Positions 55,196-64,000 of a stretch of DNA of 64,000 bases are shown here, piece after piece. A program made the position numbers and the translations under genes. Under the pieces are notes generated by a model. The model worked only from the letters and a program-made list of their open reading frames with translations. It was not told the origin of the DNA and did not search any database. Location: positions 3,162,001 through 3,226,000 of the forward strand of contig NZ_CP047898.1 of the NCBI RefSeq assembly GCF_009911795.1. The letters are read 5' to 3'. Numbering within the stretch: position 1 is the first letter of the stretch; each line of letters opens with the position of its first letter. This DNA is from Pseudarthrobacter psychrotolerans (GTDB lineage: Bacteria; Actinomycetota; Actinomycetes; Actinomycetales; Micrococcaceae).

Positions 55196-56020
55196 CTATC
55201 GCCCCCGCGCGGGGACTGACAGGACCTGCCCCACCATGTCCGCCGGCGAGTAAACAACATCCGCGTAGTAGTACCGGAGCGCGGTGTAGCCCTGGACTAC
55301 CGACTCGTTGTTCCGGCGGTGGTCCTTCTTCACCTGGGTCCACTCAGCATGATGCCGGCCGTCCAGCTCCACCACCAGCCAGCCCTCCAATGGAAGATCA
55401 ACCTGGCCCACACGCTCAAGGTAGGCCTTGGTTTCCACGCGGATCCCGGTCTGCCGGAAGTAGGTCCGAGCCAAGGTTTCCAGAAGCGAGTCAGCACCCC
55501 GGTCCACCCACCTCAGGACCTCATGAGCAGGGCCGTTCCGCCTTCCTGGCAGCCGGGCCTTCAGAAAGTCCACGGTCATGTCTCCCCGCTGAACGGCACA
55601 TTCCACCATCACCAAGGACTCTGCCAGGGGCAGACACCTCAGCGCGTGGATAAGGACATCGGCCAGTGCGGCTACCGGCCTTTCGAACTGGGGCGGCAGC
55701 AACAGGCCAGCATGGTGAACCACGCTGCCGGTGACCGCACCGGCTCGCCGGTGGTGCACATGCAGTACACCCGACGACGGCAGCGCCCACAACCCATGGT
55801 GGGGAGCGGCGCTGGCGCACGTCAGGAGTTGGCGGCTGCGCAACAGACCCACAAGCTCTGCCGGTGCCGTCGGGAGGGCATACAGCCCGCGGTCCGGCTG
55901 GAGGAGCTGCCCGCCCCGGACAGCCCGGCGCAACGACGCATCATCATCGATTCCCAGCCTGCCCAGCGCCGGGCGCCTGGCTGCTCCGCGGCAAAGTTGC
56001 AGGGCTTTCTGCACATCCAT
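55196..56020 (-). CDS. AbiEi-like / DUF559 nuclease-fold protein
   Basis: This 274-residue protein has an N-terminal winged-helix segment (LGRLGIDDDASLRRAVRGGQLLQPDRGLYALP), like AbiEi-type antitoxin domains. The C-terminal Vsr-like part reads VVELDGRHHAEWTQVKKDHRRNNESVVQGYTALRYYYADVV; the Glu-x-Asp-Gly and His-His residues are intact. It is related to the gene at 12057-13002. No partner toxin is adjacent. Copies C and D of the long palindromic element lie on either side. Confidence 0.78.
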   Translation of the reverse strand: MDVQKALQLCRGAARRPALGRLGIDDDASLRRAVRGGQLLQPDRGLYALPTAPAELVGLLRSRQLLTCASAAPHHGLWALPSSGVLHVHHRRAGAVTGSVVHHAGLLLPPQFERPVAALADVLIHALRCLPLAESLVMVECAVQRGDMTVDFLKARLPGRRNGPAHEVLRWVDRGADSLLETLARTYFRQTGIRVETKAYLERVGQVDLPLEGWLVVELDGRHHAEWTQVKKDHRRNNESVVQGYTALRYYYADVVYSPADMVGQVLSVPARGR

Positions 56021-56108
56021 GTGGCCATGCTGCCGCTGCCGGGGGTCTGGCCGCGCCCCATGGCGCCCCTATGTGGATAAGTCGGCGCGCCGGCAGTTGC
56101 CCTTCGGC

Positions 56109-56213
56109 GTCACACTGAACACGCTTTTGGCCACGAGCGGAGACATAAACCCCGGAAATCCGCGGCCGCCCCCGCCCGCGGCACGCGGCACGCAAAAGGC
56201 TGCCTCCCGTGAC
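56109..56213. repeat. Long palindromic element, family 2, copy D
   Basis: The left arm GTCACACTGAACACGCTTTTGG pairs imperfectly with the right arm CAAAAGGCTGCCTCCCGTGAC. The interior is long and GC-rich. Its right arm also forms half of the terminator hairpin at 56194-56235. Confidence 0.5.
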
Positions 56214-56235
56214 ACCAGGGTCACAGAAGGCAGCC
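56194..56235 (-). terminator. Rho-independent terminator of the CtaG/thioredoxin-NHL operon
   Basis: On the minus strand the stem GGCTGCCT...GTGAC / GTCAC...AGGCAGCC is followed by TTTTGCG. It stands about 70 bp after the stop at 56304. Confidence 0.85.
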
Positions 56236-56303
56236 TCCCCACACAGGTTCAGTACACAGGCTCAGCGAGCCGGCCCGCTAAGCCGCAGCGGCGGCGGCGG
56301 TGA

Positions 56304-58370
56304 TCAGTCCATTCCGCGCAGGTCCAGGACCAACTCGGTGTCGCCGTCGTCCGTCAGGAGAACCGGGATGCCCCAGTCCTGCTGGTACAGGTGACAGGCG
56401 GCGTGGTCCGGGATCTCGCCGTCCGCATCCTCCGGGCCGTCGCAGGCCGCGGCGCGGGCGGTGATGTGCAGGACGCCCTCCGGAATGCCGGAAGCCAGCT
56501 CCAGCGTGCGGAGCAGGCCCACCGAGGTTCCGCCGCCGGCAACAAGCAGCTCCGGCGGGGTGGAGGAGATCTTCAGCTGCGTGGGATCGCCCCAGCGGTC
56601 GTCGAGCTTCTGCCCGGTGGGCGCGGTGAAACGTACGGTCAGCTCGAGCAGTCCGGGGGCTACCGGGCTCTTGGGCCGGTGCGTCTGGGCGGCGCCCTCG
56701 TCCACCTGCTGGGCTTCCTTGGGGATGGGCACGTAGACCAGCTGGTGCTTGTTGGCCTCCACCACTACCAGTAGCGGCTCGGAGCCTGCGGCGTGCGTGT
56801 GGTCCACAATCACGTCGGAGGGCTCCGAGAGTCCGCGGGCCAGCGTGGAAACAGTCCCCGCAGCGGGGTCGTAGCGCCGCACGGCACCGTTGTAGGTGTC
56901 GGCAATGGCAATGGAACCGTCAGGCAGGACCGTGACGCCGAGCGGGTGCTGGAGGCGCGCCTCGGACGCGGGGCCGTCGCGGAAGCCGAAGTCGAACAGG
57001 CCCTTGCCCACGGCAGTCTCCACGGTGACCGTGCCGCCGTCGTCAATGATCAGCTTGCGGAGGGCGGAGGTTTCGGAGTCCGCCACCCAGATGTTGCCGT
57101 CGGCGTCCTCGGCCAGGCCGGAGGGCTGCGCGAACCAGGCTTCGTGGGCGGGGCCGTCCAGGAGGCCTTCCAGGCCGTTGCCGGCGATAATTGCCACGGC
57201 GCCGGTGAGGGGCTCGAAGCTGAAGATCTGATGCGTGCCGGCCATGGCGATCACCACGGCGTTCAGCTTGGTGGACCAGACGACGTCCCACGGCGAGCTG
57301 AGGGACACTTCCAGCGGGTGCTCGCTGAGCTGGCCCGTGAAGCCGGCAGCGTCTTCGTCCACCCGCGCGGGGCCGGTTTCCAGCAGTCGCTGCACGCCGT
57401 TGCCAACAATCGTCGTGGCTGTTCCGTCCGCGAGCGAGAGTCCCCGGAGGCGGTGGTTGACGGAGTCTGCAATCACGACGTCGTAGCCCGCCGTCGCTGC
57501 CACCCCTTCCGGAAGCAGCACCAGGCCCTGCGGCTCGTTGAACCGTGCGGTCGGCTGGACGGAGTCGACGGCGGCGGCCGGGCCGTCAGCGTGGCCCTTG
57601 GTCCCGGAGCCGAAGGTGCGCAGCACCGTCTGGAAGTCGTTGCCCAGCTCCACAAGACGGTGGTGGCCCGTGTCGGTTACCAGCCAGGAACCCCCGGTGG
57701 CGGTATCCGCGGCAGCCGGAGTCCCGCCGTCGGACGTACCCTGCGCACCTGATCCGCGCCCGGCGGAACCAGGCCCAGGTGAACCCTGCACGGCTGAACC
57801 GCGCCCGGCCGGCAGGAACAGTGCCTTGCCGGGGAAGCGCAGCGTGCCCGATGTGGCTTCCGGCGCCACGTACGGGCCGGAGCCGCGGTGCAGCGTGCCC
57901 TTGGCCTCGTGCTCGGCGATCAGCTCGGGGATGAGCACGGCCAGGCCGTCGGCGTGGCCTTCACCGGACAGGTGCGCCACGATGTAGCCCTCGGGGTCGA
58001 TGACTACCAGCGTGGGCCACGCGCGCGCTGTGTAGGCCTTCCACGTCTCCAGCTCGGGATCGTCCAGGACGGGGTGGTGGATCTCGTAGCGTTCCACGGC
58101 GGCGGCCAGGGCCACGGGATCTGCTTCGTGTTCAAACTTGGGCGAGTGGACACCCACCGTGACCAGGACGTCGGAGTACTGTTCCTCGAGCGGGCGCAGC
58201 TCATCGAGGACGTGCAGGCAGTTGATGCAGCAGAAAGTCCAGAAGTCGAGCAGCACAATTTTGCCGCGCAGTGCTTCGAGGTCCAGCGATTTGCCGCCGG
58301 TGTTGAGCCAGTTGCGGCCCACCAGTTCGGAGGCGCGGACCCGGAGTTGGGTGCGTACGGTTTCGCTCAT
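56304..58370 (-). CDS. Thioredoxin-like / NHL-repeat protein (NHLRC2-like)
   Basis: This 688-residue protein has three parts. Residues ~15-150 are a TlpA-like thioredoxin domain with the redox motif CCINC in DFWTFCCINCLHVL. Residues ~180-560 form an NHL beta-propeller with repeated segments such as GLVLLPEG...DVVIADSVNHRLR and GVTVLPDGSIAIADTYNGAVRRYD. The C-terminal ~130 residues are a beta domain. An Ala/Gly-rich insertion (residues ~200-225) lies in the first blade. It overlaps the CtaG gene by ATGA, so it may serve thiol or copper handling with it. Confidence 0.9.
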   Translation of the reverse strand: MSETVRTQLRVRASELVGRNWLNTGGKSLDLEALRGKIVLLDFWTFCCINCLHVLDELRPLEEQYSDVLVTVGVHSPKFEHEADPVALAAAVERYEIHHPVLDDPELETWKAYTARAWPTLVVIDPEGYIVAHLSGEGHADGLAVLIPELIAEHEAKGTLHRGSGPYVAPEATSGTLRFPGKALFLPAGRGSAVQGSPGPGSAGRGSGAQGTSDGGTPAAADTATGGSWLVTDTGHHRLVELGNDFQTVLRTFGSGTKGHADGPAAAVDSVQPTARFNEPQGLVLLPEGVAATAGYDVVIADSVNHRLRGLSLADGTATTIVGNGVQRLLETGPARVDEDAAGFTGQLSEHPLEVSLSSPWDVVWSTKLNAVVIAMAGTHQIFSFEPLTGAVAIIAGNGLEGLLDGPAHEAWFAQPSGLAEDADGNIWVADSETSALRKLIIDDGGTVTVETAVGKGLFDFGFRDGPASEARLQHPLGVTVLPDGSIAIADTYNGAVRRYDPAAGTVSTLARGLSEPSDVIVDHTHAAGSEPLLVVVEANKHQLVYVPIPKEAQQVDEGAAQTHRPKSPVAPGLLELTVRFTAPTGQKLDDRWGDPTQLKISSTPPELLVAGGGTSVGLLRTLELASGIPEGVLHITARAAACDGPEDADGEIPDHAACHLYQQDWGIPVLLTDDGDTELVLDLRGMD

Positions 58371-60520
58371 CAGCGTCCTTCCAGCTTTGAGTTGCGTTCA
58401 GCCAATCTGGCATCGCGTTCGGCCAATTTGGCAAACATATCGTTGTAAGCGGTGAGATCGGCGTCGTTATTCCTGTCCGCTGCCCGATCGGTGCGGCGGG
58501 TCTCCCGTTCATCGGAGCGGGACCACATGATGGCGACGCCGATGGCCACCAGGAGGGTGGGCACTTCGCCGATGCCCCAAGCCACGGCCCCGCCCATTTG
58601 CTGGTCCAGGAGGGCGGAGGGCCCCCAGGCGCGGCCCAGGTTGCCGAAGTAGTCGGCCGCCAGCAGGCTGGTGCCGCCCATGACGGCGACGCCGAAGAAC
58701 GCGTGGAAGCCCATGGTCGCCAGCAGCAGGAGCAGGCGCATGGGATAGGGTGCGCGGCGGGGCAACGGGTCCGTGCCGATCATGCTCAGGATGAAGATGT
58801 AACCCGTGAGCGAGAAGTGCACGATCATAAGCTCGTGGCCCACGTGGTCCCGCATGGCGAAATCGAAGGCATCCGAGAAGTAGAACAGCACGATGGAGCC
58901 CGCGAAATTGGCCGCCGCGAAGATGGGGTGCGTGACCAGTTGCGAGAACTTGGAGTGGATAAACACGAGCAGCCACTCGCGCGTCCCACGGGAGCCGTCG
59001 CCGCGGGCAGGCAAGGCCCGCAGGGCCAGCGTCACCGGGGCGCCGAGCACCAGGAAGATGGGTGCCACCATGGTCAGCGCCATGTGGTCCACCATGTGCG
59101 CGGAGAAGAGGACCCTGCCATAGACCGACGGCGGCCCTGACGTAATGAAGGTCAGCACCAGGAGGCCGATCACCCAGTTCACGGCCCGGAACCACTGCCA
59201 CTTGTCGCCGCGTCGAAGCACCTTGGCGACGCCCAGGAAGTAGGCCACCAGCCCGAAGAGAACCACGGCCACCCAGAGCCAGTCAAAGCGCCATTCCGTC
59301 AGCCAGCGCTCCGGAGTCAGTTCAGGCGGCAGCTCGTAGCCGGTGAGAATGAAGGCCGGCGACGCGTCCGGCGCAAACGTGGTGGGCTGCGGCGGGGCCG
59401 ACCGGCTCAGGGCGACGGCGACGCCGGAGGTGGCTCCCATAACGAGGAGTTCCGCGAGCACCAGCTGCCACAGCACGCGGCGTGAAGACATTGCCGAGCC
59501 TTTGCGGCCAAGCTGGGGGATGACCCATTGCCGGTGCATCAAACCGATCCCGCCAAGGACCAAGGTGGCCGTCGACTTCGCAAGGATCAGTTGGCCGTAA
59601 GGGGAACCAAAGAGGTCACCCCAGTTGGTAATGCGGATGCTGGCATTGATGACGCCTGAGGCAAGGACGAGCACAAACGCAAAGCCGGCCAGGGAGGAGA
59701 AACGCCGCAGCGTCGGTTCCGTGATGTCGGCGGCGGCCCCGGGCTTCGAGCCGGTAAGGATTCCGGACAGCAGCGCCAGGACGATGATGCCGCCAACCCA
59801 AGCGCTGACGCCCACAAGGTGCAGGCCCAGGGAGTTGATGGCGCCTTCGTGGTCCGATGAGCTTGAGGAGTGGCCGATCAGAGCGGCGGGAACCAGCCCG
59901 GCAAGCGCCAGGATCAGCGTGAGCGCCAGTCCGCCAAGGGATCTGACACCGAACAGCGCGGTGGTCACCACAGCCGCGATGATGGTCACTGTCAGCCATG
60001 CCCGGCCGGTGTCGATGTCCGTCATGAAGTACACCAGGGCGCGGGTGAACTCGGCGTCCCCACCGACGGCCTGGCCGGCAACGTCTGAGTAGGTGAGGAC
60101 CAGCACGGCCACCGCTGACAGCGTCCAGGCAGCACCCGCAGCGGCAGCAATGGCCAGGGCCCGGGCGAAGGCCGGATGTTCCGGAGCGTCGCCGTTGTGG
60201 TTCCGGGAGCGGGGTCCCGCAGATCTTGGAAGGATGCCGACGGCGAAGATCAGTCCGCCGATCACCGTCGCCAGCGCCACGTTGTGGATGGCCTTGCTGA
60301 CGGGAAGCCCCCAGCGGACCAAGGCTCCCGGGTCAGAGACCTCACGAGCCGCGGAAGCGCCGGAGAAGAGGAGCGCCGCCGTCAGTCCCAGGAAGAGGGC
60401 TGCGAGGCCCGCGAGCTGCCAGGGCCGGGAAATCCCCAGGACGCCGCCACCCCGGGCCGAGGCGCCCCCGACGGGGCCTGGCTGGGGTGCTGCGGGACGG
60501 GATTTTGCTGCAGAAGGCAC
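58370..60520 (-). CDS. CopD-CtaG fusion (copper import / cytochrome c oxidase assembly)
   Basis: This 716-residue membrane protein has two modules. The N-terminal CopD-like half (~residues 30-370) has about eight helices with HSSSSSDHEGAINSLGLHLVGVSAWVGGI. The C-terminal CtaG_caa3-like half (~400-680) has FSAHMVDHMALTMVAPIFLVLGAP and HFSLTGYIFILSMIGTDPLPRRAPYP. Both halves are rich in His and Met in loops, which fits copper transfer to the oxidase CuA/CuB sites. The C-terminus is charged. It is first in an operon with the thioredoxin-NHL gene. Confidence 0.92.
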   Translation of the reverse strand: MPSAAKSRPAAPQPGPVGGASARGGGVLGISRPWQLAGLAALFLGLTAALLFSGASAAREVSDPGALVRWGLPVSKAIHNVALATVIGGLIFAVGILPRSAGPRSRNHNGDAPEHPAFARALAIAAAAGAAWTLSAVAVLVLTYSDVAGQAVGGDAEFTRALVYFMTDIDTGRAWLTVTIIAAVVTTALFGVRSLGGLALTLILALAGLVPAALIGHSSSSSDHEGAINSLGLHLVGVSAWVGGIIVLALLSGILTGSKPGAAADITEPTLRRFSSLAGFAFVLVLASGVINASIRITNWGDLFGSPYGQLILAKSTATLVLGGIGLMHRQWVIPQLGRKGSAMSSRRVLWQLVLAELLVMGATSGVAVALSRSAPPQPTTFAPDASPAFILTGYELPPELTPERWLTEWRFDWLWVAVVLFGLVAYFLGVAKVLRRGDKWQWFRAVNWVIGLLVLTFITSGPPSVYGRVLFSAHMVDHMALTMVAPIFLVLGAPVTLALRALPARGDGSRGTREWLLVFIHSKFSQLVTHPIFAAANFAGSIVLFYFSDAFDFAMRDHVGHELMIVHFSLTGYIFILSMIGTDPLPRRAPYPMRLLLLLATMGFHAFFGVAVMGGTSLLAADYFGNLGRAWGPSALLDQQMGGAVAWGIGEVPTLLVAIGVAIMWSRSDERETRRTDRAADRNNDADLTAYNDMFAKLAERDARLAERNSKLEGR

Positions 60521-60566
60521 CTATCCATTGTCCGCTACGGGTGCCCACGCGGCGAATCGGCTTAAA

Positions 60567-60604
60567 GCAAAGAAGCGGCAACCCTGAGGTTGCCGCTTCT
60601 TTGC
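60567..60604 (-). terminator. Rho-independent terminator of the HU gene
   Basis: A perfect 17-bp stem GCAAAGAAGCGGCAACC/GGTTGCCGCTTCTTTGC has a 4-base loop, 17 bp after the HU stop on the minus strand. The T-rich 3' half of the stem acts as the tract; it can also work for the other strand. Confidence 0.9.
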
Positions 60605-60621
60605 TGCTGTTGCTGAGAAGA

Positions 60622-60909
60622 TTACTTCTTCTTGGCGACTGCAGCCTTCAGCTTGGAGCCGGCGGTCAGCTTGACGCTGTGGCCTGCTGCAATCTGGATG
60701 GTCTCGCCGGTCTGCGGGTTGCGGCCAGTGCGGGCTGCACGGTCGGTGCGCTCAACTGCGAGCCAGCCCGGGATGGTGATCTTCTCGCCGGCAGCGACGG
60801 AAGTCTCGAAAACCTCGAACAGCGCATCGAGGACGGAGTTGACGGCTGCCTGGCTGGTGCCGGCCTTGCCTGCTACCTCTGAAACAAGTTCACTACGGTT
60901 CTTAGCCAT
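60622..60909 (-). CDS. hup: HU family DNA-binding protein
   Basis: This 95-residue histone-like protein has an N-terminal dimerisation helix (NRSELVSEVAGKAGTSQAAVNSVLDALF) and the DNA-arm motif RTGRNPQTGETIQI. It ends in a short AAVAKKK tail, unlike the long Lys/Ala tail of mycobacterial Hlp. AGGAGG lies 7-8 bases before the ATG. It bends and compacts DNA. Confidence 0.95.
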   Translation of the reverse strand: MAKNRSELVSEVAGKAGTSQAAVNSVLDALFEVFETSVAAGEKITIPGWLAVERTDRAARTGRNPQTGETIQIAAGHSVKLTAGSKLKAAVAKKK

Positions 60910-61085
60910 TGATGTCCTCCTGGACGGTCACGATTTTTGGAGCCTGAACGCGGCATGCGTGCAAGCCACTCTTCGAAAACTTACCAGCTTGGGCCCGCGA
61001 GGACCGCAAATTCCGCGTGTTTCCGCGACTTTTTGACTAAAATCACCGGTTTTCCAGGGATTACCGGGGGAATTGCGCCCACAGC

Positions 61086-61156
61086 GGACGCTCTCGCAGG
61101 TCCTGCGGGTTTCCGGCGGACGCTCTCTCAGTTCCTGCGCTCTTCCCTTGGACGCT
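61086..61156. repeat. GGACGCTCTCTCA-type repeats interrupted by the IS
   Basis: Two copies (GGACGCTCTCGCAGGTCCTG and GGACGCTCTCTCAGTTCCTG) and the first part of a third (TTGGACGCT) stand in tandem. The third continues after the IS as CTATCACTTCGCGG (62565 on). The unit matches the six-copy array at 24961-25132. Confidence 0.8.
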
Positions 61157-62556
61157 GGGACTGTGGAATTAACGGTGTATCCGGCTCGACACGCCGGGCG
61201 GTAAGCCTGGCGGGGAGGAGCCCGATATGGCCGCAACACTTGAGGCTGTGCCGAGTACGAAAACCGCTGAGAAGAAGACAGAAATATCCGAGGCCGACGC
61301 TGCCCGTGAGCTGGTCAGAATGGCGAAGGAACAGGGCCTGTCCCTGACCGGTCCTGACGGTCTGCTCAAGCAGCTGACCAAGACCGTGATCGAGACCGCG
61401 CTCGATGAGGAAATGACCGAGCATCTCGGATATGAAAAGCACGATACGGCCGGTAAGCAGACCGGCAACTCCCGCAACGGGGTGCGCCCGAAAACGGTGT
61501 TGACGGAGACCACCGGCCCCGTGGAGGTGGACGTGCCGAGGGACCGGGAAGGAACGTTCGAGCCGGTCATCGTCAAGAAGCGCCAGCGCCGCCTGACCGG
61601 GGTCGATGAGATGGTCCTCTCGCTCTACGCCAAGGGCCTGACCACCGGGGAAATCAGCGCGCACTTCGCCGAGATCTACGGTGCGTCGGTGTCGAAGGAG
61701 ACGGTCTCGCGGATCACCGACAGGGTGCTCGAGGAGATGGCCGCGTGGCAGAACCGGCCGCTGGATGAGGTCTACGCGGCGATCTTCATCGACGCCATCG
61801 TCGTCAAGATCCGGGACGGGCAGGTCGCCAACCGGCCCGTCTACGCCGCGATCGGGGTCACCCTCGACGGTGAGAAGGACATCCTGGGGCTGTGGGCCGG
61901 GACCGGCGGGGAGGGCGCGAAGTTCTGGATGAGCGTGCTCACCGACATCAAGAACCGCGGCGTCAAAGACACCTTCTTCCTGGTCTGCGACGGCCTCAAA
62001 GGCCTGCCCGAAGTCGTCACCAACGTCTGGCCGCTGACGACCGTGCAGACCTGCATCATTCACCTGATCCGGAATACCTTCCGGCTGGCCTCGAAGAAGG
62101 ACTGGGACGCGCTCAAACGCGATGTGAAGCCCATCTACACCGCTGTGAATGCTGCGGCGGCCAGAGCGGCTTTCGAGGAGCTCACGGAGCGCTGGGGCAA
62201 GAAATACGGGGCGATCGTGCGGCTCTGGGAGAACGCATGGGAGGAATTCATCCCGTTCCTGGACTACGACGTGGAAATCCGGCGCGTGATCTGCTCGACC
62301 AACGCGATCGAATCCCTCAACGCCAGGTACCGGCGCGCCGTGAAGGCCCGGGGTCATTTCCCCACCGAACAGGCTGCGCTAAAGTGCCTCTATCTGGTCA
62401 CCCGATCCCTCGATCCGACCGGTGCCGGCAAGACCAGATGGGCCGTGCGTTGGAAGCCCGCTTTGAACGCCTTCGCCATCACCTTCAGCGACCGATTCCC
62501 GGCCGCCGAAAGCTACTAAATGAAAACGCCGGATACACCGTTTATGAGATAGTCCC
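61157..62556. mobile_element. IS256-family insertion sequence, complete, with 8-bp target duplication
   Basis: The element is 1400 bp. Its imperfect terminal inverted repeats begin GGGACT and share TAACGGTGTATCCGGC (61171-61187 and complement of 62526-62542). The flanking octamer TGGACGCT occurs at 61149-61156 and 62557-62564, a perfect target-site duplication. One complete transposase lies within. It sits in an interspersed repeat 240 bp from the 5S gene. Confidence 0.96.
61227..62519 (+). CDS. IS256 family transposase
   Basis: This 430-residue DDE transposase of the Mutator/IS256 family is full length. The first catalytic Asp is in IFIDAIVVKIRDGQVANRPVY, the second in FFLVCDGLKGLPEV, and the Glu in STNAIESLNARYRR. 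The C1-type TVQTCIIHLIRNTFR segment is conserved. It is not frameshifted, so the element looks active. The ATG stands 70 bp inside the left end. Confidence 0.96.
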   Translation: MAATLEAVPSTKTAEKKTEISEADAARELVRMAKEQGLSLTGPDGLLKQLTKTVIETALDEEMTEHLGYEKHDTAGKQTGNSRNGVRPKTVLTETTGPVEVDVPRDREGTFEPVIVKKRQRRLTGVDEMVLSLYAKGLTTGEISAHFAEIYGASVSKETVSRITDRVLEEMAAWQNRPLDEVYAAIFIDAIVVKIRDGQVANRPVYAAIGVTLDGEKDILGLWAGTGGEGAKFWMSVLTDIKNRGVKDTFFLVCDGLKGLPEVVTNVWPLTTVQTCIIHLIRNTFRLASKKDWDALKRDVKPIYTAVNAAAARAAFEELTERWGKKYGAIVRLWENAWEEFIPFLDYDVEIRRVICSTNAIESLNARYRRAVKARGHFPTEQAALKCLYLVTRSLDPTGAGKTRWAVRWKPALNAFAITFSDRFPAAESY

Positions 62557-62802
62557 TGGACGCTCTATCACTTCGCGGGGTCGGGGCCTGTGTGGTGTCC
62601 GACGGCGGCGGGGTGGGTGGGTGCCGCTCCTTCGGTGGTGTGCCGGGCGGTGTGGGAGCGTGTCGAAATTCACTGTAGGTGGCGTGTGTTGTCCGGGTTG
62701 GGTCCGGGTTTTGGGCCGGTTGGGGTGGTGTTTTGGTTTTGGTGGTTAACGTGGGAGAGCCCCCCGACCTGGTGGTTGGGGGCTCTCGACCTGTAATGAT
62801 GT

Positions 62803-62919
62803 TCCGGCGGTGACCTACTCTCCCACACCCTCCCGGGTGCAGTACCATCGGCGCTGTGGGTCTTAGCTTCCGGGTTCGGAATGGGACCGGGCGTTTCCCC
62901 CACGCTATGACCGCCGTAA
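62803..62919 (-). rRNA. rrf: 5S ribosomal RNA
   Basis: The minus strand reads TTACGGCGGTCATAGCG at the 5' end, then AACGCCCGGTCCCATTCCG, GATGGTACTGCACCCGGGA and closes with GTCACCGCCGG. All are standard actinobacterial 5S elements. A strong hairpin (GAGAGCCCCC..GGGGGCTCTC, 62754-62787) just downstream probably ends the rRNA operon. Confidence 0.95.
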
Positions 62920-63139
62920 CCCTTGCTCCTCACCCGCTGGCTGTGCCGTGGGTGGGAATTCTGTGGTTACAACATGCTCCTGCCGGTTAAGGCAGGTGTG
63001 GTGTTGTTATGTTGTTGTGTTTGTTCCTCAAGCAACGGGTTTGTTGTTTGGGAACCACATAGTGGACGCAAGCAGTCTTGTTATCTTTGTACCAACCCTG
63101 TGGTGTAAACCTCTTTTGAATAGGTTTACGGGGGTGGTG

Positions 63140-64000
<861 letters not shown>

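Overview
The window comes from a high-GC actinobacterium, most likely the Micrococcaceae (Arthrobacter/Pseudarthrobacter type). This rests on gene content and protein flavour (DUF4235, UPF0303, actinobacterial 5S/23S sequences, a CopD-CtaG fusion, a DUF853 ATPase), not on a database search. It is chromosomal and ends inside an rRNA operon (5S, then the 3' part of 23S, minus strand).

Layout. 1-1070: TPP riboswitch controlling an ECF-type thiamine/HMP transporter (YkoE plus a partial ATPase). 1136-1983: two small genes. 2017-8499: six-gene Mrp Na+/H+ antiporter operon (mnhACDEFG, A fused to B). 8694-11953: MFS transporter and a KhtTU-like K+/H+ antiporter pair. 12010-18273: nuclease-fold protein between two palindromic repeats, dcd, a secreted CAP/FG-GAP protein behind an AACTG repeat, tRNA-Gly between two SRPBCC genes, and a CeoS-like dehydrogenase. 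18305-21181: MFS exporter divergent from a LysR regulator. 21311-27720: putA, an APC permease and a LysR regulator, tied together by a duplicated promoter-operator. 27828-30805: panD, an AEC transporter, a broken sarcosine-oxidase-like gene and a small membrane protein. 30855-39320: an OtsB-like/GH15 fusion, then a LacI-controlled ABC sugar importer with a GH130 phosphorylase. 39511-52151: flavin monooxygenases, a polar amino-acid-type ABC importer, two GNATs and an FAD protein; I read this as an organosulfur or N-acyl amino acid scavenging cluster. 52156-60909: HerA-like ATPase, a membrane-anchored protein, a second nuclease-fold protein, a thioredoxin-NHL protein, CopD-CtaG and HU. 61157-62556: an intact IS256-family element with an 8-bp target duplication. 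62803-64000: 5S and 23S rRNA.

The most informative new observations are the following. (1) Upstream of putA and of the APC permease lies the same block, TCTAA-N10-TYAGA, 9 bp, TTTATC, 17 bp, CATACT, and the second copy sits beside a divergent LysR gene; this predicts a small proline/amino-acid regulon. (2) Several different palindromic repeat families occur in pairs that bracket one gene or one operon, and two genes take their stop codon or C-terminus from the repeat. (3) A trehalose-phosphatase-like domain that has lost both catalytic Asp residues is fused to a GH15 hydrolase. (4) At least twelve genes carry a one-base frameshift, nearly all in runs of C or G, so the window probably contains systematic sequencing indels and most of these genes are likely intact in the organism.
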